Assembly: GCA_033398695.1 (NCBI GenBank)
Contig: CM065805.1
Span: 167,811,787-167,875,786, forward strand
Direction of reading: 5' to 3'
Length of the DNA stretch: 64,000 nt
Origin: Orobanche coerulescens
Lineage: Eukaryota; Streptophyta; Magnoliopsida; Lamiales; Orobanchaceae
The position numbers were made by a program, and so were the translations under genes. Under the pieces are notes generated by a model, which saw only the letters and a program-made list of their open reading frames with translations, did not search any database and had not been told where the DNA came from. Of the stretch, positions 1 through 11,269 are shown piece after piece. Every line of letters starts with the position of its first letter. Within the stretch, counting starts at the first letter, position 1.

Positions 1-260
1 CTGCCTCAGGACCCGACCGTGTCGTCTGGCACGGCCGAGTCGAACTCTTCCGGATAAGCCAGAACCGATCGCCGCGCCGACCGTGTCCCGTGACACGGCC
101 GAGTCATGCCGAAGTCAGCCGGACGGGTCACTTTCGGAAGGCCCTCCGCGCCGCGACCGTGTCAAGCAGGACACGGTCGAGTCCCTGTCGGCCAGCTGTG
201 CGACACGACCGTGCCGATCGGCACGGGCCGTGTCCGGCAGGGTAGTCAACCCCTATAAAT
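1..260 (+). promoter_or_regulatory. U3 inverted-repeat array and TATA box of 5' LTR A
   Basis: Four modules of CCGTG and CACGG in inverted orientation occur at 17-34, 81-98, 157-176 and 209-226; the spacer is 8 bp in three and 10 bp in one. A TATA box (CTATAAAT) follows at 253-260. The array occupies the same place as the CCGCGG array of the 3' LTR but with a different half-site. The regulatory role is inferred from its position just upstream of TATA. Confidence 0.6.
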
Positions 261-1554
261 TGGTTTTTTGAGCATTTCAGCTCATTTTTTCATCTTTTCC
301 ACCTTCTTACGAGAGAGATAAGCTTGAGGGAGAGTTTTCTTCATCAATTATCATTTGAGTGTGTATTTTTCATCACCTTCAATCATTTGGGAAGCTTGGA
401 TACTCGATTAAACTCGTGTTCTTCGGATCGAAGTGATTGGATATTCAAGACGTAATTTCTTCGACACCTTGGACTTCGATTCTGTGTTGAGTTATGATAT
501 TTTGGACGTTATAATCATGTTATATGAAGGGATATGTATATGATTACGAGTTTGTATAAGGATTCATTGGATTATTGAGGGATTATTCAAGAACACTTTG
601 TATATCGAGTTGGAATTGGGGATTTTCGACTAATTGTTGTTATAATCACATTTTTGGATATTCATAACGGATTATTGATCGTATTGGAGATGTTTTGTTG
701 GTTTGAAACACTTCTTGGGGATTTTGATATTGGTATATTGAGGTTTGATTGTAAACAATCGGAGTTTGGATACAACGTGTTTGATTTAATGCCTCTATGG
801 ACTTGGTTTAGTCGTATCGACGTTTTGAGTTCGTTATATTCGTGTTTGATTCGTATATTGAACGGATTGTTGGTAATTGTATTATTTAAGGTTGTTCGAG
901 CGACCGATATCTCAATTAGGACGTTGTTCGTGGAAGGATAATTGTCGCCGGTGTTGTGTAAGTTAATTCTTACTCGGTTAAAAGGATATTCATACCTTTT
1001 GTTGTTGATCATTCATAATCATAACTCATTCATCATTGTATTAATCATATTGAGACTTGTAATTGTTGAACAATCACTTCATTAACGGGAACGGCAGTTC
1101 CAACCATTCCATTAAAACTATCCATCACTTCATTATTACTCTCATCTCGGTGAGTCATTCTTAACTTTGTCAGATCATTATTTATTCTTTGATATTCATT
1201 ACGGTCATTCTCGTTCATATGACCTTCTGGGTTCATATTGCGTGGACGGGTGCGGATGTGTGGAATTTTTAGTCGGGCACGTTATGGCCATGTATTGGGA
1301 GTGATACATTGGACTGTGCACACGGTAACAGATTACCTCCGTGAGACTAATTAGGTACAAGGACGGGTGTGTCCGGTCATTCGTCTTGTACACTTGCACA
1401 GAACACTACGGGCGTACTATGATACTCTTCTTCAGCGTAATTCATAACTAAGGATATTTCATAACTTCAGTTAAATCATGTTTGTGTATTTTCAACCCTT
1501 GAGGATTGTTGTTCTGTTTAACTGACCCCGGCTGGGGATTTTGTTTTTCAGGTC

Positions 1555-1734
1555 ATGGCAAGGCAAACGCACGGGAATAGCATGTTGATGTCGAGGAGTC
1601 CTAGTGATACTAGTAGGGGGGCCCGATCTTTCAGTTATTCATGTTATTGTCCTTTATTTTCCACTGCAGACTTTCATTTGAATACTCCGTTTCATTCAGT
1701 GTTGTGTATTTTATCTTCATATAAAATACACTAG
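1555..1734 (+). other. Short ORF behind a splice acceptor in the LTR (59 codons)
   Basis: An ATG follows directly after TTTTTCAG-GTC. The reading frame starts MARQTHGNSML and ends at TAG 1732-1734. The solo LTR encodes a near-identical 60-residue frame (48410-48592, minus strand). The 3' LTR has the same start at 6579 but diverges in frame after about 28 codons. Conservation may only reflect conserved LTR sequence, so coding is not established. If the LTR leader intron is spliced, this is the first ATG of the downstream exon. Confidence 0.2.
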
Positions 1735-1906
1735 TATTCGGTATTGTCCTGGTGTGTTGTAACTAAACTCCTCATCAGAGTAATTATTGTTGTAATGTAG
1801 TTCGGTACTACATTTATCTTGTGTAATTCATTCATTTTCATTTGCCTGGTGGGTCCGAGTTGGGGATCTACGGCACTGTAATATCCGCCTAGTTTGGGGT
1901 GTTACA

Positions 1907-3033
1907 CTTAGATCAACTTCAGGGAGCTTCAGTATTTTTTTTCCATGATCGACCTAAGATCTGGATATCATCAGTTGCGAATTCGAGAATCGGATATCGC
2001 AAGGACAGCGTTTCGAGAACGCTATGGTCATTATGAGTTAGTAGTTATGCTGTTCGGGCTAACTAATGCACCTGCGGTATTCATGGAGTTAATGAATCGG
2101 GTTTTCATCGACTTTTTGGATCAGTTTGTTGTTGTCTTCATCGATGACATTTTGATTTATTCTCGTAACCGAGAGGAACACGAGGTTCATCTTCATCAGG
2201 TTCTTGACGTGTTAAGACGAGAGCAACTTTATGGAAAGTTTTCCAAATGCGAGTTCTGGATGTCCGAAGTGACTTTTCTCGGGCATGTAATTCCATCGGA
2301 GGGGGTGCGTGTTGATCCTCAGAAGACGGAGGCTATCCAAGATTGGTTACCTTCGAAGAATGTTAAGGAAATCCGAAGCTTTCTCGGATTTGCCGGTTAT
2401 TATCGGCGGTTTGTGGAAGGATTTTCCAAAATTGCTCAACCATTGACGAACCTTTTGCGAAAGGATAAGAAATACACGTGGTCCGACGCGTGTCAACGGA
2501 GTTTTGAGGAACTCAAGAGCCGGTTAATGTCAGCACCTGTGCTTTCCTTGCCGCAAGGGACGGAAGGATTTGTGGTTTATAGTGATGCGTCCGGACAGGG
2601 TCTCGGATGTGTGCTCATGCAGAATGGGAAGGTTATTGCCTATGCTTCACAGCAATTGAGACCTTATGAAGTTAATTATCCGACCCACGACCTGGAGCTA
2701 GCAGCCGTGGTGTTCGCTTTGAAAATCTGGCGTCATTACCTTTATGGCGTCACCTATCAGATTTTCACCGATCACAAGAGTTTGAAGTATATATTTACTC
2801 AAAAGGAGTTAAATATGCGACAGAGGCGGTGGTTGGAACTAATCAAAGATTATGATATCGAGATCCTTTACCACCCGGGGAAGGCGAACGTTGTCGCCGA
2901 CGCCTTGAGTCGTAAGTCCGTTCAGGAGCAGATGCTTGCTCGTTTAACAATTCAGAAGGAGCTCCAACAGGAATTCCTTAGACCCGAGATCGAGGTCTGG
3001 CTCAGCGAGTTCAGGGACAGCTTTGTATGTTAG
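1907..3033 (+). pseudogene. Element A pol fragment: RT C-half and RNase H
   Basis: The frame opens inside the reverse transcriptase palm; the first usable Met is at 1945. The catalytic FIDD box is at 2137-2148, followed by the RT connection ([12 protein letters not shown]) and an RNase H with [22 protein letters not shown] and TDHKSLKYI, so the catalytic acidic residues are present. The first RT palm aspartate motif and everything upstream are gone. Near the start a few bases (around 1935-1944) are altered relative to elements B and D, breaking the frame. The frame ends with TAG at 3031-3033 after a one-base shift relative to integrase. It could not yield an active RT. Confidence 0.9.
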
Positions 3034-4010
3034 AGTTTTCATCATATCTTGAGGATGCAATCACGGAGAATCAGGGTTCAGACCCAGCATTGTTGCGCAT
3101 CCGTGAGGATGTGGCTCAGGGGAAGGCCCCTGGATTCGTGATCCACGAGGATGGACTTTTGAGATTTAAGAATCGGTTGTGTGTACCGGCGAATGATGAG
3201 TTGAAAAACTCAATCTTAAGAGAAGCTCATGCTACCCCTTATTCTGTTCACCCGGGGTCTAGCAAGATGTATAAAGATTCGAAACAAAATTACTGGTGGA
3301 GTAATATGAAGCGAGAAGTGGCGGAATTTGTTTCGATATGCTTAACCTGTCAGCAAGTCAAGATAAAACATCAGCGACCGGCGGGTATGCTGAAACCTCT
3401 CCCTATTCCCGAGTGGAAGTGGGAAGACATTTCTATGGATTTCATCACGAGTTTGCCGACGAGTCGTCGTGGCATGAATGCGATTTGGGTGATTGTGGAC
3501 CGCTTAACTAAATCAGCTCATTTCCTTGAGATTAAGGATACTTGGGGTCCCGAGAGACTTGCCCAGCTGTTCATCAAGGAGATAGTGAGACTGCACGGTA
3601 CTCCTAAAAGTATCGTTCCCGATCGTGACGGACGGTTTGTGTCTCATTTTTGGAAATCAGTTCATCGTGCTATGGGAACTCTGCTTAATCTCAGTACTAC
3701 CTTTCATCCTCAGTCCGACGGACAATCAGAGAGAACTATTCAGACATTAGAGGACATGTTGAGGGCACGCGTCCTCGATTGGAAAGACGATTGGGAAGCC
3801 CAACTACCATTGATCGGGTTCACGTATAATAATAGTTGGCATGCTTCGATCAAGATGGCGCCTTACGAGGCCTTGTACGGTCGTCGTTGTCGATCTCCCT
3901 TGTGTTGGGACGAATTATCAGAATCAATCGGCACCGAGCATATGCTTATAGCCGCCCGTGAAAAGGTAGCTTTGATCAGGAGTTGTTTGTTGACCGCTCA
4001 GAGTCGATAG
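3027..4010 (+). pseudogene. Element A integrase core
   Basis: The region encodes the zinc-binding HHCC domain (histidines in EAHATPYSVHPG, cysteines in CLTCQ) and the catalytic core with the three acidic residues in SMDFITSL, PDRDGRF and GQSERTIQ. It would insert element cDNA into chromatin. A TAG at 4008-4010 breaks the frame after AQSR; elements B and D both have CAG (Gln) at this codon. The frame overlaps the preceding one by seven bases because of a frameshift, so the polyprotein is no longer continuous. Confidence 0.9.
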
Positions 4011-4475
4011 AAATCTTATGCAGACAATCTTCGTCGACCACTAGAGTTCGAGGCGGGTGACCACGTTTTGGTCAAAGTATCCCCGAGCCGAGGTATTTTC
4101 CGTTTCGGAAAACGGGGAAAGTTGAGTCCGAGATTTATTGGACCGTTTGAGATTTTGGAACGAGTAGGCGAGCTAGCTTATCGTTTAGCCTTACCTCCGG
4201 CTTTGAGCCGAATTCATATTGTATTTCACGTCTCTCAGTTACGGAAGTATGTTGCCGACCCGAGTCACATACTTCAGTTCGACGAAATAGAGATCGCTGA
4301 TGATCATTCGTATGAGGAGCGTCCCATACGAGTCTTAGAGCGGCGAATCAAACAGTTGAGGAATAAGTCGATTCCTTTGGTCAAGATTCAGTGGTCTAGA
4401 CACGGAGTCGAAGAGGCTACTTGGGAAATCGAGGACAGTATGCGGGAGAGTTATCCCGATTTGTTTGACCCTTAG
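4011..4475 (+). pseudogene. Element A integrase C-terminus with chromodomain
   Basis: This continues the integrase frame after the TAG. It shows the GPF/Y-type segment (RFIGPFEILERVG, LPPALSRIH) and then a chromodomain of about 50 residues with IPLVKIQWSRHG and EEATWEIED. In chromoviruses this module guides integration into heterochromatin. The stop TAG at 4473-4475 is the natural end of pol: element D stops close to the same place. The 3' untranslated stretch and polypurine tract follow. Confidence 0.88.
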
Positions 4476-4496
4476 TTTCGGGGACGAAACTCTTTT

Positions 4497-4505
4497 AAGG
4501 GGGGG
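4497..4505 (+). other. Polypurine tract of element A
   Basis: AAGGGGGGG lies four bases before the 3' LTR start and would prime plus-strand DNA synthesis. The four bases TGTA between the tract and the LTR start TGTAATACCC are unusual; the LTR start is set by comparison with the solo LTR, whose ends are fixed by its target duplication. Confidence 0.75.
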
Positions 4506-4884
4506 TGTATGTAATACCCGGTTGTAATTCAGTCATTATCATTCAGTAATTTCATTCGGTGATTGTCACTCAGTGGATTTTCACTCATTAATAATCATTC
4601 ATCAATCATGTTCATTCATCCGTGTTCACCGTTCGGAATAACTTCGAGTTGTGTATCGTTATTGTTCATTGTTTCAACTTTCCGCATATGAGTTCGACTT
4701 TGTTAGATCACCATTAATTTTTGGAAACTCCAAAAATTCTGAATCTTTGCAATATTATAGATCATCGAGTTAGCTTTCCAATGGTTCAAACAGTGAGTCA
4801 ATCGGAGTCCGGACGAGAGAGTTATGGTCGAAATAGCTCAGGCACTCATTTTTCAGTTTTTTGCCGAGCAGCCTGTACCGGGTG

Positions 4885-5275
4885 CCGCGGCACATGCCGG
4901 CAGGGCCGCGGCACACTGCCGAGTCAGTGCCGCGGAACATGCCGGAAGGGCCGCGGTACACTCGTATTGCATTAATCGGCCAAAACCGTCTGTACCGGGT
5001 GCCGCGGCACATGCCGGCAGGGCCGCGGCACACTGCCGACCACTGGGCGCAATTTTGGCCCTGTGCCGCGGCACACTTCGGCTAGGCCGCGGCACACAGG
5101 GCAGTCAACCCCTATAATTTCGTTTTTTGAGCATTTCAGCTCATTCCTTCCATTTTTTCACCTTCATACGAGAGAGAGAGGCTTGAGGGAGAGGATCTTC
5201 ATCACCTATCACTTGAGTGTGGATTTTAATCATAATTTTGGCCCTGTGCCGCGGCACACTTCGGCTGGGCCGCGG
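4885..5275 (+). promoter_or_regulatory. CCGCGG palindrome array in U3 of 3' LTR A
   Basis: CCGCGG cores start at 4885, 4906, 4930, 4951, 5002, 5023, 5066, 5087, 5249 and 5270. They form five pairs, each with exactly 21 bp between cores, and most are embedded in GTGCCGCGGCAC or GGCCGCGGCAC. The array ends about 20-25 bp before each TATA copy. A 21-bp step puts both sites on the same face of B-DNA, which suits paired binding of a symmetric protein. Function is inferred. Confidence 0.65.
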
Positions 5276-5417
5276 CACACAGGGCAGTCAACCCCTATAA
5301 TTTCGTTTTTTGAGCATTTCAGCTCATTCCTTCCATTTTTTTCACCTTCATACGAGAGAGAGAGGATTGATGGAGAGGATCTTCATCACCTATCACTTGA
5401 GTGTGGATTTTAATCAT
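5052..5417 (+). repeat. 183-bp tandem duplication of the LTR promoter
   Basis: The segment starting ATTTTGGCCCTGTGCC at 5052 recurs at 5235 with few differences. Each copy contains one CCGCGG pair, the TATA-like CTATAATTTCG and the start of the leader with GAGAGAGAG. The LTR therefore carries two potential promoters. The 5' LTR lacks the duplication. Confidence 0.85.
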
Positions 5418-6931
5418 TTTCATTCGGTTGTGAAGCTCGGATCATCGATCTATCGCAATTTCTTCGGATCATAGTGCTTGAATCTTCAAAGGTAATCTTC
5501 ATCAAACCTCTTGGATTTTCGATTTGTGTTGAGATATGATGTTTTGGATGTTAAGAACATGTTGTATGAAGTGATATACGTATGACTATGGACATGTTCG
5601 ATTATTCATTGGATTATTGAAGGATTATTCAAGAACACTTTGAGTATTGTGTTGGATTTGGGGTTTTTCGATTAATTGTTGTTGAAATCACGATTTTGAA
5701 TATTCATAATGGATTATTGATCGTATTGGAGATGTTTTGTTGGTTTGAAACACTTCTTGGGGATTTGATATTGGTATTTTTGAAGTTTGGTTATAAACAA
5801 TCGAAGTTGGCCACAAGGTGTTCGATATAATGCCCCAATGAACTTGGTTTATTCGTATCGACGTTTTGAGTTCGTTATATTCGTGTTTGATTCGTGTATT
5901 GAACGGATTGTTGGTAATTGTATTTATTCAAGGTTTCTCGAGCGACCGATATCTCAATTAGGACGTTGTTCGTGGAAGGATAATTGTCACCGGTGTCGAG
6001 TAAGTTAATTCTTACTCGGTTAAAAGTATATTCATTCCTTTTGTTGTTGATCATTCATAATCATAACTCATTCATCATTGTATTAATCATATTGAGACTT
6101 GTAATTGTTGAACAATCACTTCATTAACGAGGAACGGCGGTTCCAATCATTTCATTGAAACTATCAATCACTTCATTATTACTTTCATCTCGGTGAGTCA
6201 TTCTTGACCTTGTCAGATTATTATTATTCATTGATATTCATTGTGGTCATTCTCGTTCATATGACCTTCTGGGTTCATATTGCGTGGCCGGGTGCGGATG
6301 TGTGGAATTTTTAGTCGGGCACGTGATGGCCATGTATTCGGAGTGATACATTGGTCTGTGCACACGGTAAAGATTAACTCCGTGAGACTAATTAGGTACA
6401 AGGACGGGTGTGTCCGGTCATCCGTCTTGTACACTTGCACAGAACACTACGGGCGTACTATGATACCCCTCTTCAGCGTAATTCATAACTTCAGATATAT
6501 CATGTTTGTGTATTTTCAACCCTTGAGTATTGTTGTTCTGTGTAACTGACCCCGGTTGGGGATTTTGTTTTTTAGGTCATGGCAAGGCAAAAGCACGGGA
6601 ATACCATGTTGACGGCGAGTGGTCCCAGTGATACTAGTAGGGGGCCCCGTTCTTTTCAGTTATTCATATTATTGTCATTTATTTTCCGCTGCAGATTTTC
6701 ATTTGAATACTCCGTTTCATTCAGTGTTGTGTATTTTATCTTCATATAAAATACACTAGTATTCGGTATTGTCCTGGTGTGTTGTACTTAAACTCCTCAT
6801 CGGAGTAATTATTTTTGTAATGTGGTTCGGTACTACATTTACCCTGTGTAATTCATTCAATTTCATTCGCCTGGTGGGTCCTAGTTGGGGATCTACGGCA
6901 CTGTAATATCCGCCTAGATTGGGGTGTTACA

Positions 6932-8298
6932 ACGGATTCGTGCAATGCAATTATCTCTGCATGGTTCGAGGAAGTAGCAACCAGGGTCTGCTTGGTAGAT
7001 CGCCAAGATATCGCCGTATTCCCAATGGTGAACACATAACCAGTTTGGGAGCGTCCTTTATGCGGGTCAGAGAGATAACCGGCATCAGCAAATCCAACTA
7101 ACGTGTCGTTAGGATTCTCTGCATAAGGGGTAAGCTTGCTCGCTTTAGCACTTCTGGTAGTCAAGCTACCATGCTTAGCTGCAATATCAGAGGAAGATCG
7201 ACGGTCTGTATGCATCGTCTTAACCTCAACAATTCCTTTCGGAATATCGCTCTCTTTTGCGTAGGGAAAGAACAATCCAAGGTCACTAGAGCGTTTCAAG
7301 TATCGAAAGATGTGTTTTACTCCATTCCAATGCCTTATCGTGGGAGCGGAGCTAAATCTCGCTAACAGATTCACAGAGAATGTGATGTCTGGACGAGTAC
7401 ATTGAGCCAGATACAACAACGCACCAATTGCGCTAAGGTACGGTGTTTCTGCTCCAAGGACCTCTTCATCCTCCTTTTTAGGACGAAACGGATCCTTGTT
7501 CATTTCCAGACTTCGACCAATCATGGGGGTAGCAAGAGGATGTGCCTTGTCCATGCTAAATCGCCTGAGCATTTTGTGGACATAGGCAGACTGATGAATG
7601 AGTATGCCATCATCTCGATGTTCTAGCTCTAAGCCCAAGCAGAATCGAGTCCTCCCCAGATCTTTCATCTCGAATTCGGATTTAAGGTAGCGGGCCGTTT
7701 CATTGACCTCATCTATGGTACCAATGACATTCATGTCATCTACATAGACGGCTACAATCACGAATCCTGCATCTGTTCTTTTCACGAATATGCATGGACA
7801 GATGTCACTGTTCTTGTATCCCTTCCCAACCAAGTATTCACTTAGGCGGTTGTACCACATCCTTCCGGATTGTTTCAACCCATACAGTGAACGACGCAAT
7901 TTCACAGCGTACGCGCTCCGTGGTTTAGAGCTACTTGATTTGGGCCATGAAATCCCTTCGGGGACTTTCATATAGATATCCGTATCTAGATCCCCATAAA
8001 GATACGCTGTAACCACATCCATAAGCTGCATGTTCAGTTTTTCGGACACTACCAAACTGACTAAGTAGCGGAAAGTGATGATGTCCATAACGGGAGAATA
8101 CGTCTCCTCGTAGTCAATGCCAGGGTGCTGCGAGAAGCCTTGGGCAACTAGTGTCGCTTTGTAATGCATGACCTCATCCTTATCATTTCGTTTACGAACA
8201 AAGACCCATTTATGTCCAACTGGTTTAACGCCCACGGGTATTGGCTCGATATGGCCAAATACCTCACGTTTAGCCATTGAGTCTAGTTCAGCCTGCAT
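6932..8298 (-). pseudogene. Copia C reverse transcriptase and RNase H (3' end cut off)
   Basis: The frame contains the copia RT opening (HKWVFVRKRND, VAQGFSQHPGIDYEETY), the catalytic YVDD at 7735-7746, the LYGLKQSGR segment, and RNase H up to SNHAEIIALHES. The next codons at 6932/6931 run into the LTR end of element A, so the last part of RNase H is separated. The catalytic residues that remain are intact. Upstream, a TAA at 8329-8331 separates it from the integrase frame; otherwise both are in the same frame and once formed one polyprotein. Confidence 0.9.
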
Positions 8299-8328
8299 TG
8301 CATCTTTCCATTTCGGCCAATCGGCTCG

Positions 8329-10446
8329 TTATTGACACTCAGCAACCGAGCGCGGCTCAGCGTCGTCGTCTTCAATAATTTCTTGAGCGACGGAGTAGGC
8401 AAAAGCATCGTCGACTAGCGTGGACGACACTCCCGATAATGCGTATTCACTTGTACATTGCATCGAGATTTCTTTATTCTCTGACATCAACAAAGTTTCC
8501 GACGCGTCCGTCGATTGTTCCATTGTTGATTCGAGGACATATCCGTAGTCAGAGATAATCTCGTGTGATGGAGTCACTGTGTCGATGATGAGAGGATTTT
8601 GTGCCTCCGTTCCTCTTATCTTTCGAGGTTCGGTATCCTTTCTACCCACTGGCCTCCCCCTCTTTCGAGCAGGGATAAGAGCAGCCGAAGCAGCCGTCCC
8701 ACCACTAAGGTTGACACCGGTGGCATCATTCCTTTGGGCGGCTGAACCTTGCCCTATAACTGGGACTTCTAACCTTGCAGGAACATTCACAGCGGGAATG
8801 GTAGATCTTGTCACTTTCGCAGTATCAGTAAAGCTGTCGGGCATCGAATCCACAACTTTCTGAAGACTGAGAATACGTTGCACTTCTAGCTCGGATTGAG
8901 TTGTGCTGGGATCTTGATGAGGCAAGGAGGGAGCATACCAGACAATTTCCTGGCGTTCAACTGGAATCGTTCGATTCCTCTCTCCCCCTAACAACGGGAA
9001 GTTTGTCTCATCAAAGTGACAGTCTGCAAATCTTGCAGTAAACAGATCTCCTGTCAAAGGTTCCAAATAGCGGATAATTTTAGGCAGTTCATAGCCAACA
9101 TATATACCTAATCGTCTTTGCGGACCCATTTTAGTACGCTGTGGAGGCGTAATTGGCACATATACCGCACAACCAAAAATGCGTAAGTGTGAAATATCAG
9201 GCTCATATCCAGTTACCAACTGGTACGTACTAAACGGTTGATTGGCAGTGGGTCGAAAATGAATAAGTATAGCCGCATGCAAAATTGCATAACCCCAGGC
9301 AGAAATCGGAAAGTTGGTGCGCAATACCAATGCTCGGGCGATAAGCTGTAACCGCTTAATCATAGCCTCGGCAAGGCCATTCTGCGAATGAACGTGGGGG
9401 ACGGGATGTTCAACATCAATCCCAATCGACATGCAATAGTCGTCAAAAGACTTTGACGTAAACTCTCCAGCATTGTCCAATCTTAATGATGAGATTGGGA
9501 AGTCGGGGTGGTTAGCCCGTAACTTGATGATTTGTGCTAGGAGTTTAGCAAATGCAACGTTTCTTGTGGATAGCAGAGCGACGTGTGACCATCGCGTCGA
9601 TGCATCAACCAGAACCATAAAATATCTGAATGGTCCGCACTCTGGCTGAATAGGTCCACATATGTCCCCTTGAATTCTTTGTAAGAAGCGAATGTTTTGT
9701 GTTGAGTCTTTAGCAAAGGACGGAGAGGGTATCAACTTTGCTAGTGAATAGGCTTTACAAAACGATTTATGGGCATTAGAAATTGCCACGGAAGCCTTGG
9801 GATTTACAAGAGATGCACCGTCAACCTTATCAGGGCGTGCGATCTTTAGTCCCGGTGATACGTTATCAAGCTCACTCACATCAATGCCGATATCGAGTGG
9901 TGCTTCCAATCGTTTTCTGGACTTGAAAAACGGATGACCATGTGAGTTTTTCAAAATGCAAATCATCATGTCGCGTCCAGGGTGACCGAGTCGGTCATGC
10001 CATAGTTGGTATGCTTTGGAATCACACAGTTCGTGACTCACAGCATAGGATTCAATAACCCTTATTGTAGTCTGGTATAAACCACTACTTAGACTCATAA
10101 GTTTCTCGAGAACGCGGCGTCTTCCGCATTCTGCCAGAGTAACACACAAAAATTCTGTCCCATTCTCACAATATGTATCAAGGTGATAACCGTTGGCACG
10201 GATGTCCCTAAAACTTAGCAAGGTTCGGTTTGCTCTTGGGGCATAGAGAGCATTTGTGACATTAATATGCGTACCATTAGGTAGCAAGAAATGAGAATGT
10301 CCCCTCCCTTGAATTACTTGGGAGGAACCAATCATTGTTGTCACTGAGGATATGTATGGCACAATATCCTTGAATAATTGCCTATTCCGAAGAATAGTGT
10401 GGGTTGTTCCACTATCAGCAAGGCACTCAATTTCGCCACGAGACAT
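8329..10446 (-). pseudogene. Copia C protease and integrase
   Basis: The frame of 705 codons starts at an ATG directly preceded by TTGTAG. The protease site ADSGTTHTI is near residue 10. The GAG-pre-integrase HHCC domain follows (WHDRLGHPG), then the integrase core with acidic residues in QGDICGP, RLDNAGEF and GLAEAMI. A long linker (residues about 520-700) leads to RT. The TAA at 8329-8331 (CAATAACGA context) interrupts the link to RT. The start at 10446 is chosen because it follows a good splice acceptor and precedes the protease motif. Confidence 0.9.
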
Positions 10447-11269
10447 CTACAATAAGACATGAAACTCGATTAGTCTTATGATTAGAGACATAGCGAAAAC
10501 TCATTAACATCGAGTTTGGGGAAATTCGACCAAGTTGGTTAGGATCAAAGTTAGCACAATCGCTGGAAATAATTTCCGTGCAGCTTGACCTTTGTTCACT
10601 AAAACAGCAATAACTTCTTTGTTAAGAAGGCTATGGACGAACGGTCAGTTGTTTTGGAAACTAGACTTCCGTATCTTTCTGTCCATAGGTCGTGCACTTT
10701 CTGGATCATTAAACTCAGATCTCAGTGCTCGTTTCAATTTGCTATTTTGGTATTTCCCTATTGTTGAGTGATAGAGCAAGGTTGAAGCCTTTTTCAAAGG
10801 CATTATTGTTGATACAATACTATGGAAATATGGCCATAAGAGCGTTTAAATACTTTAAAACGCATCTTGGTTTTCGATTTATATCTCTACTAATGATCCT
10901 TTCGGTAACTCCAACTTGGTAGACTTGCAGAGAACGTAGGAATGTCGGTACAGCTAAGGCTGTTTAAAAACCACTGATTCCGTTTGAACTCTCAAAGCAT
11001 AAACAAATACCAAGTAGGATGCGCCTAGTCTTGATCAAAAGTTTTGATGAAATCTTACCAATGTATCAAATTTTTTTAACCAAGCAATTCATTGCTAGCA
11101 ATTATTTTGTGATAAACCAAACATGCTTTCGAAGGGAATAAAATTCGTCTTTGCACAATCACAACAATTAAAAAATTTTATTCATCATGGCCAACTTTAT
11201 TACATTCATGAAAATCCAAAGTAGTTCTCGAAAACTAGAAACAAGACAAAACATAACCAAAGCGTAAAA
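10447..11269 (-). other. Spacer between copia C gag and pol with splice and poly(A)-like signals
   Basis: No coding frame is convincing in these 823 bp. On the minus strand the gag stop is followed within about 100 bases by AATGTAATAAAG and GATGAATAAAAT, which look like polyadenylation signals. Further on comes a GTAAGA donor-like site near 11055. At the far end a branch-point-like GACTAAT lies about 30 bases before TTGTAG-ATG at 10447. The layout suggests that gag and pol are made from differently processed RNAs. Confidence 0.5.

Larger units (their letters stand above)
1..1906 (+). repeat. 5' LTR of element A (left end outside window)
   Basis: This part matches the 3' LTR at 4510-6931 from the sequence around the TATA box to the terminal GGGGTGTTACA. 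It contains an upstream inverted-repeat array, a TATA box at 253-260, a leader rich in GAGAGA, a splice-donor-like GTAATT at 452, a polypyrimidine tract with CAG acceptor ending at 1551, and the LTR end at 1906. Its promoter-upstream repeats differ completely from those of the 3' LTR, although the downstream 1.6 kb align well. No protein gene is supported here. Confidence 0.85.
1..6931 (+). mobile_element. Ty3/gypsy element A (Tekay-type chromovirus), internally deleted
   Basis: The order is partial 5' LTR, fragment of pol, polypurine tract, 3' LTR. The integrase carries a C-terminal chromodomain, which is typical of chromoviruses, and the wording of pol resembles the Tekay/Del clade. The primer site, gag, protease and first half of reverse transcriptase are missing: the LTR end at 1906 abuts the middle of RT at 1907. 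The element is inserted in the RNase H of copia element C; the left boundary and left target duplication lie outside the window. It cannot encode its own transposition. Class is certain; the Tekay assignment rests on recalled motifs. Confidence 0.9.
4510..6931 (+). repeat. 3' LTR of element A (about 2.42 kb)
   Basis: It starts TGTAATACCCGG and ends GGGGTGTTACA. U3 is about 0.6 kb and holds a CCGCGG palindrome array, then a TATA-like CTATAATT at 5112, an R/U5 part matching the 5' LTR, a splice-donor-like AAAG-GTAATC at 5492 and an acceptor ending at 6575. A 183-bp segment including the promoter is duplicated in tandem (5052-5417). The right end abuts the copia RNase H codons directly. Confidence 0.9.

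Noticed and set aside
4885..5116. Open frames rich in Pro/Arg/Ala/Gly across the CCGCGG array on both strands
   Set aside because: They arise from the GC-rich palindromes lacking stops in any frame; no domain and no conservation of frame between copies.
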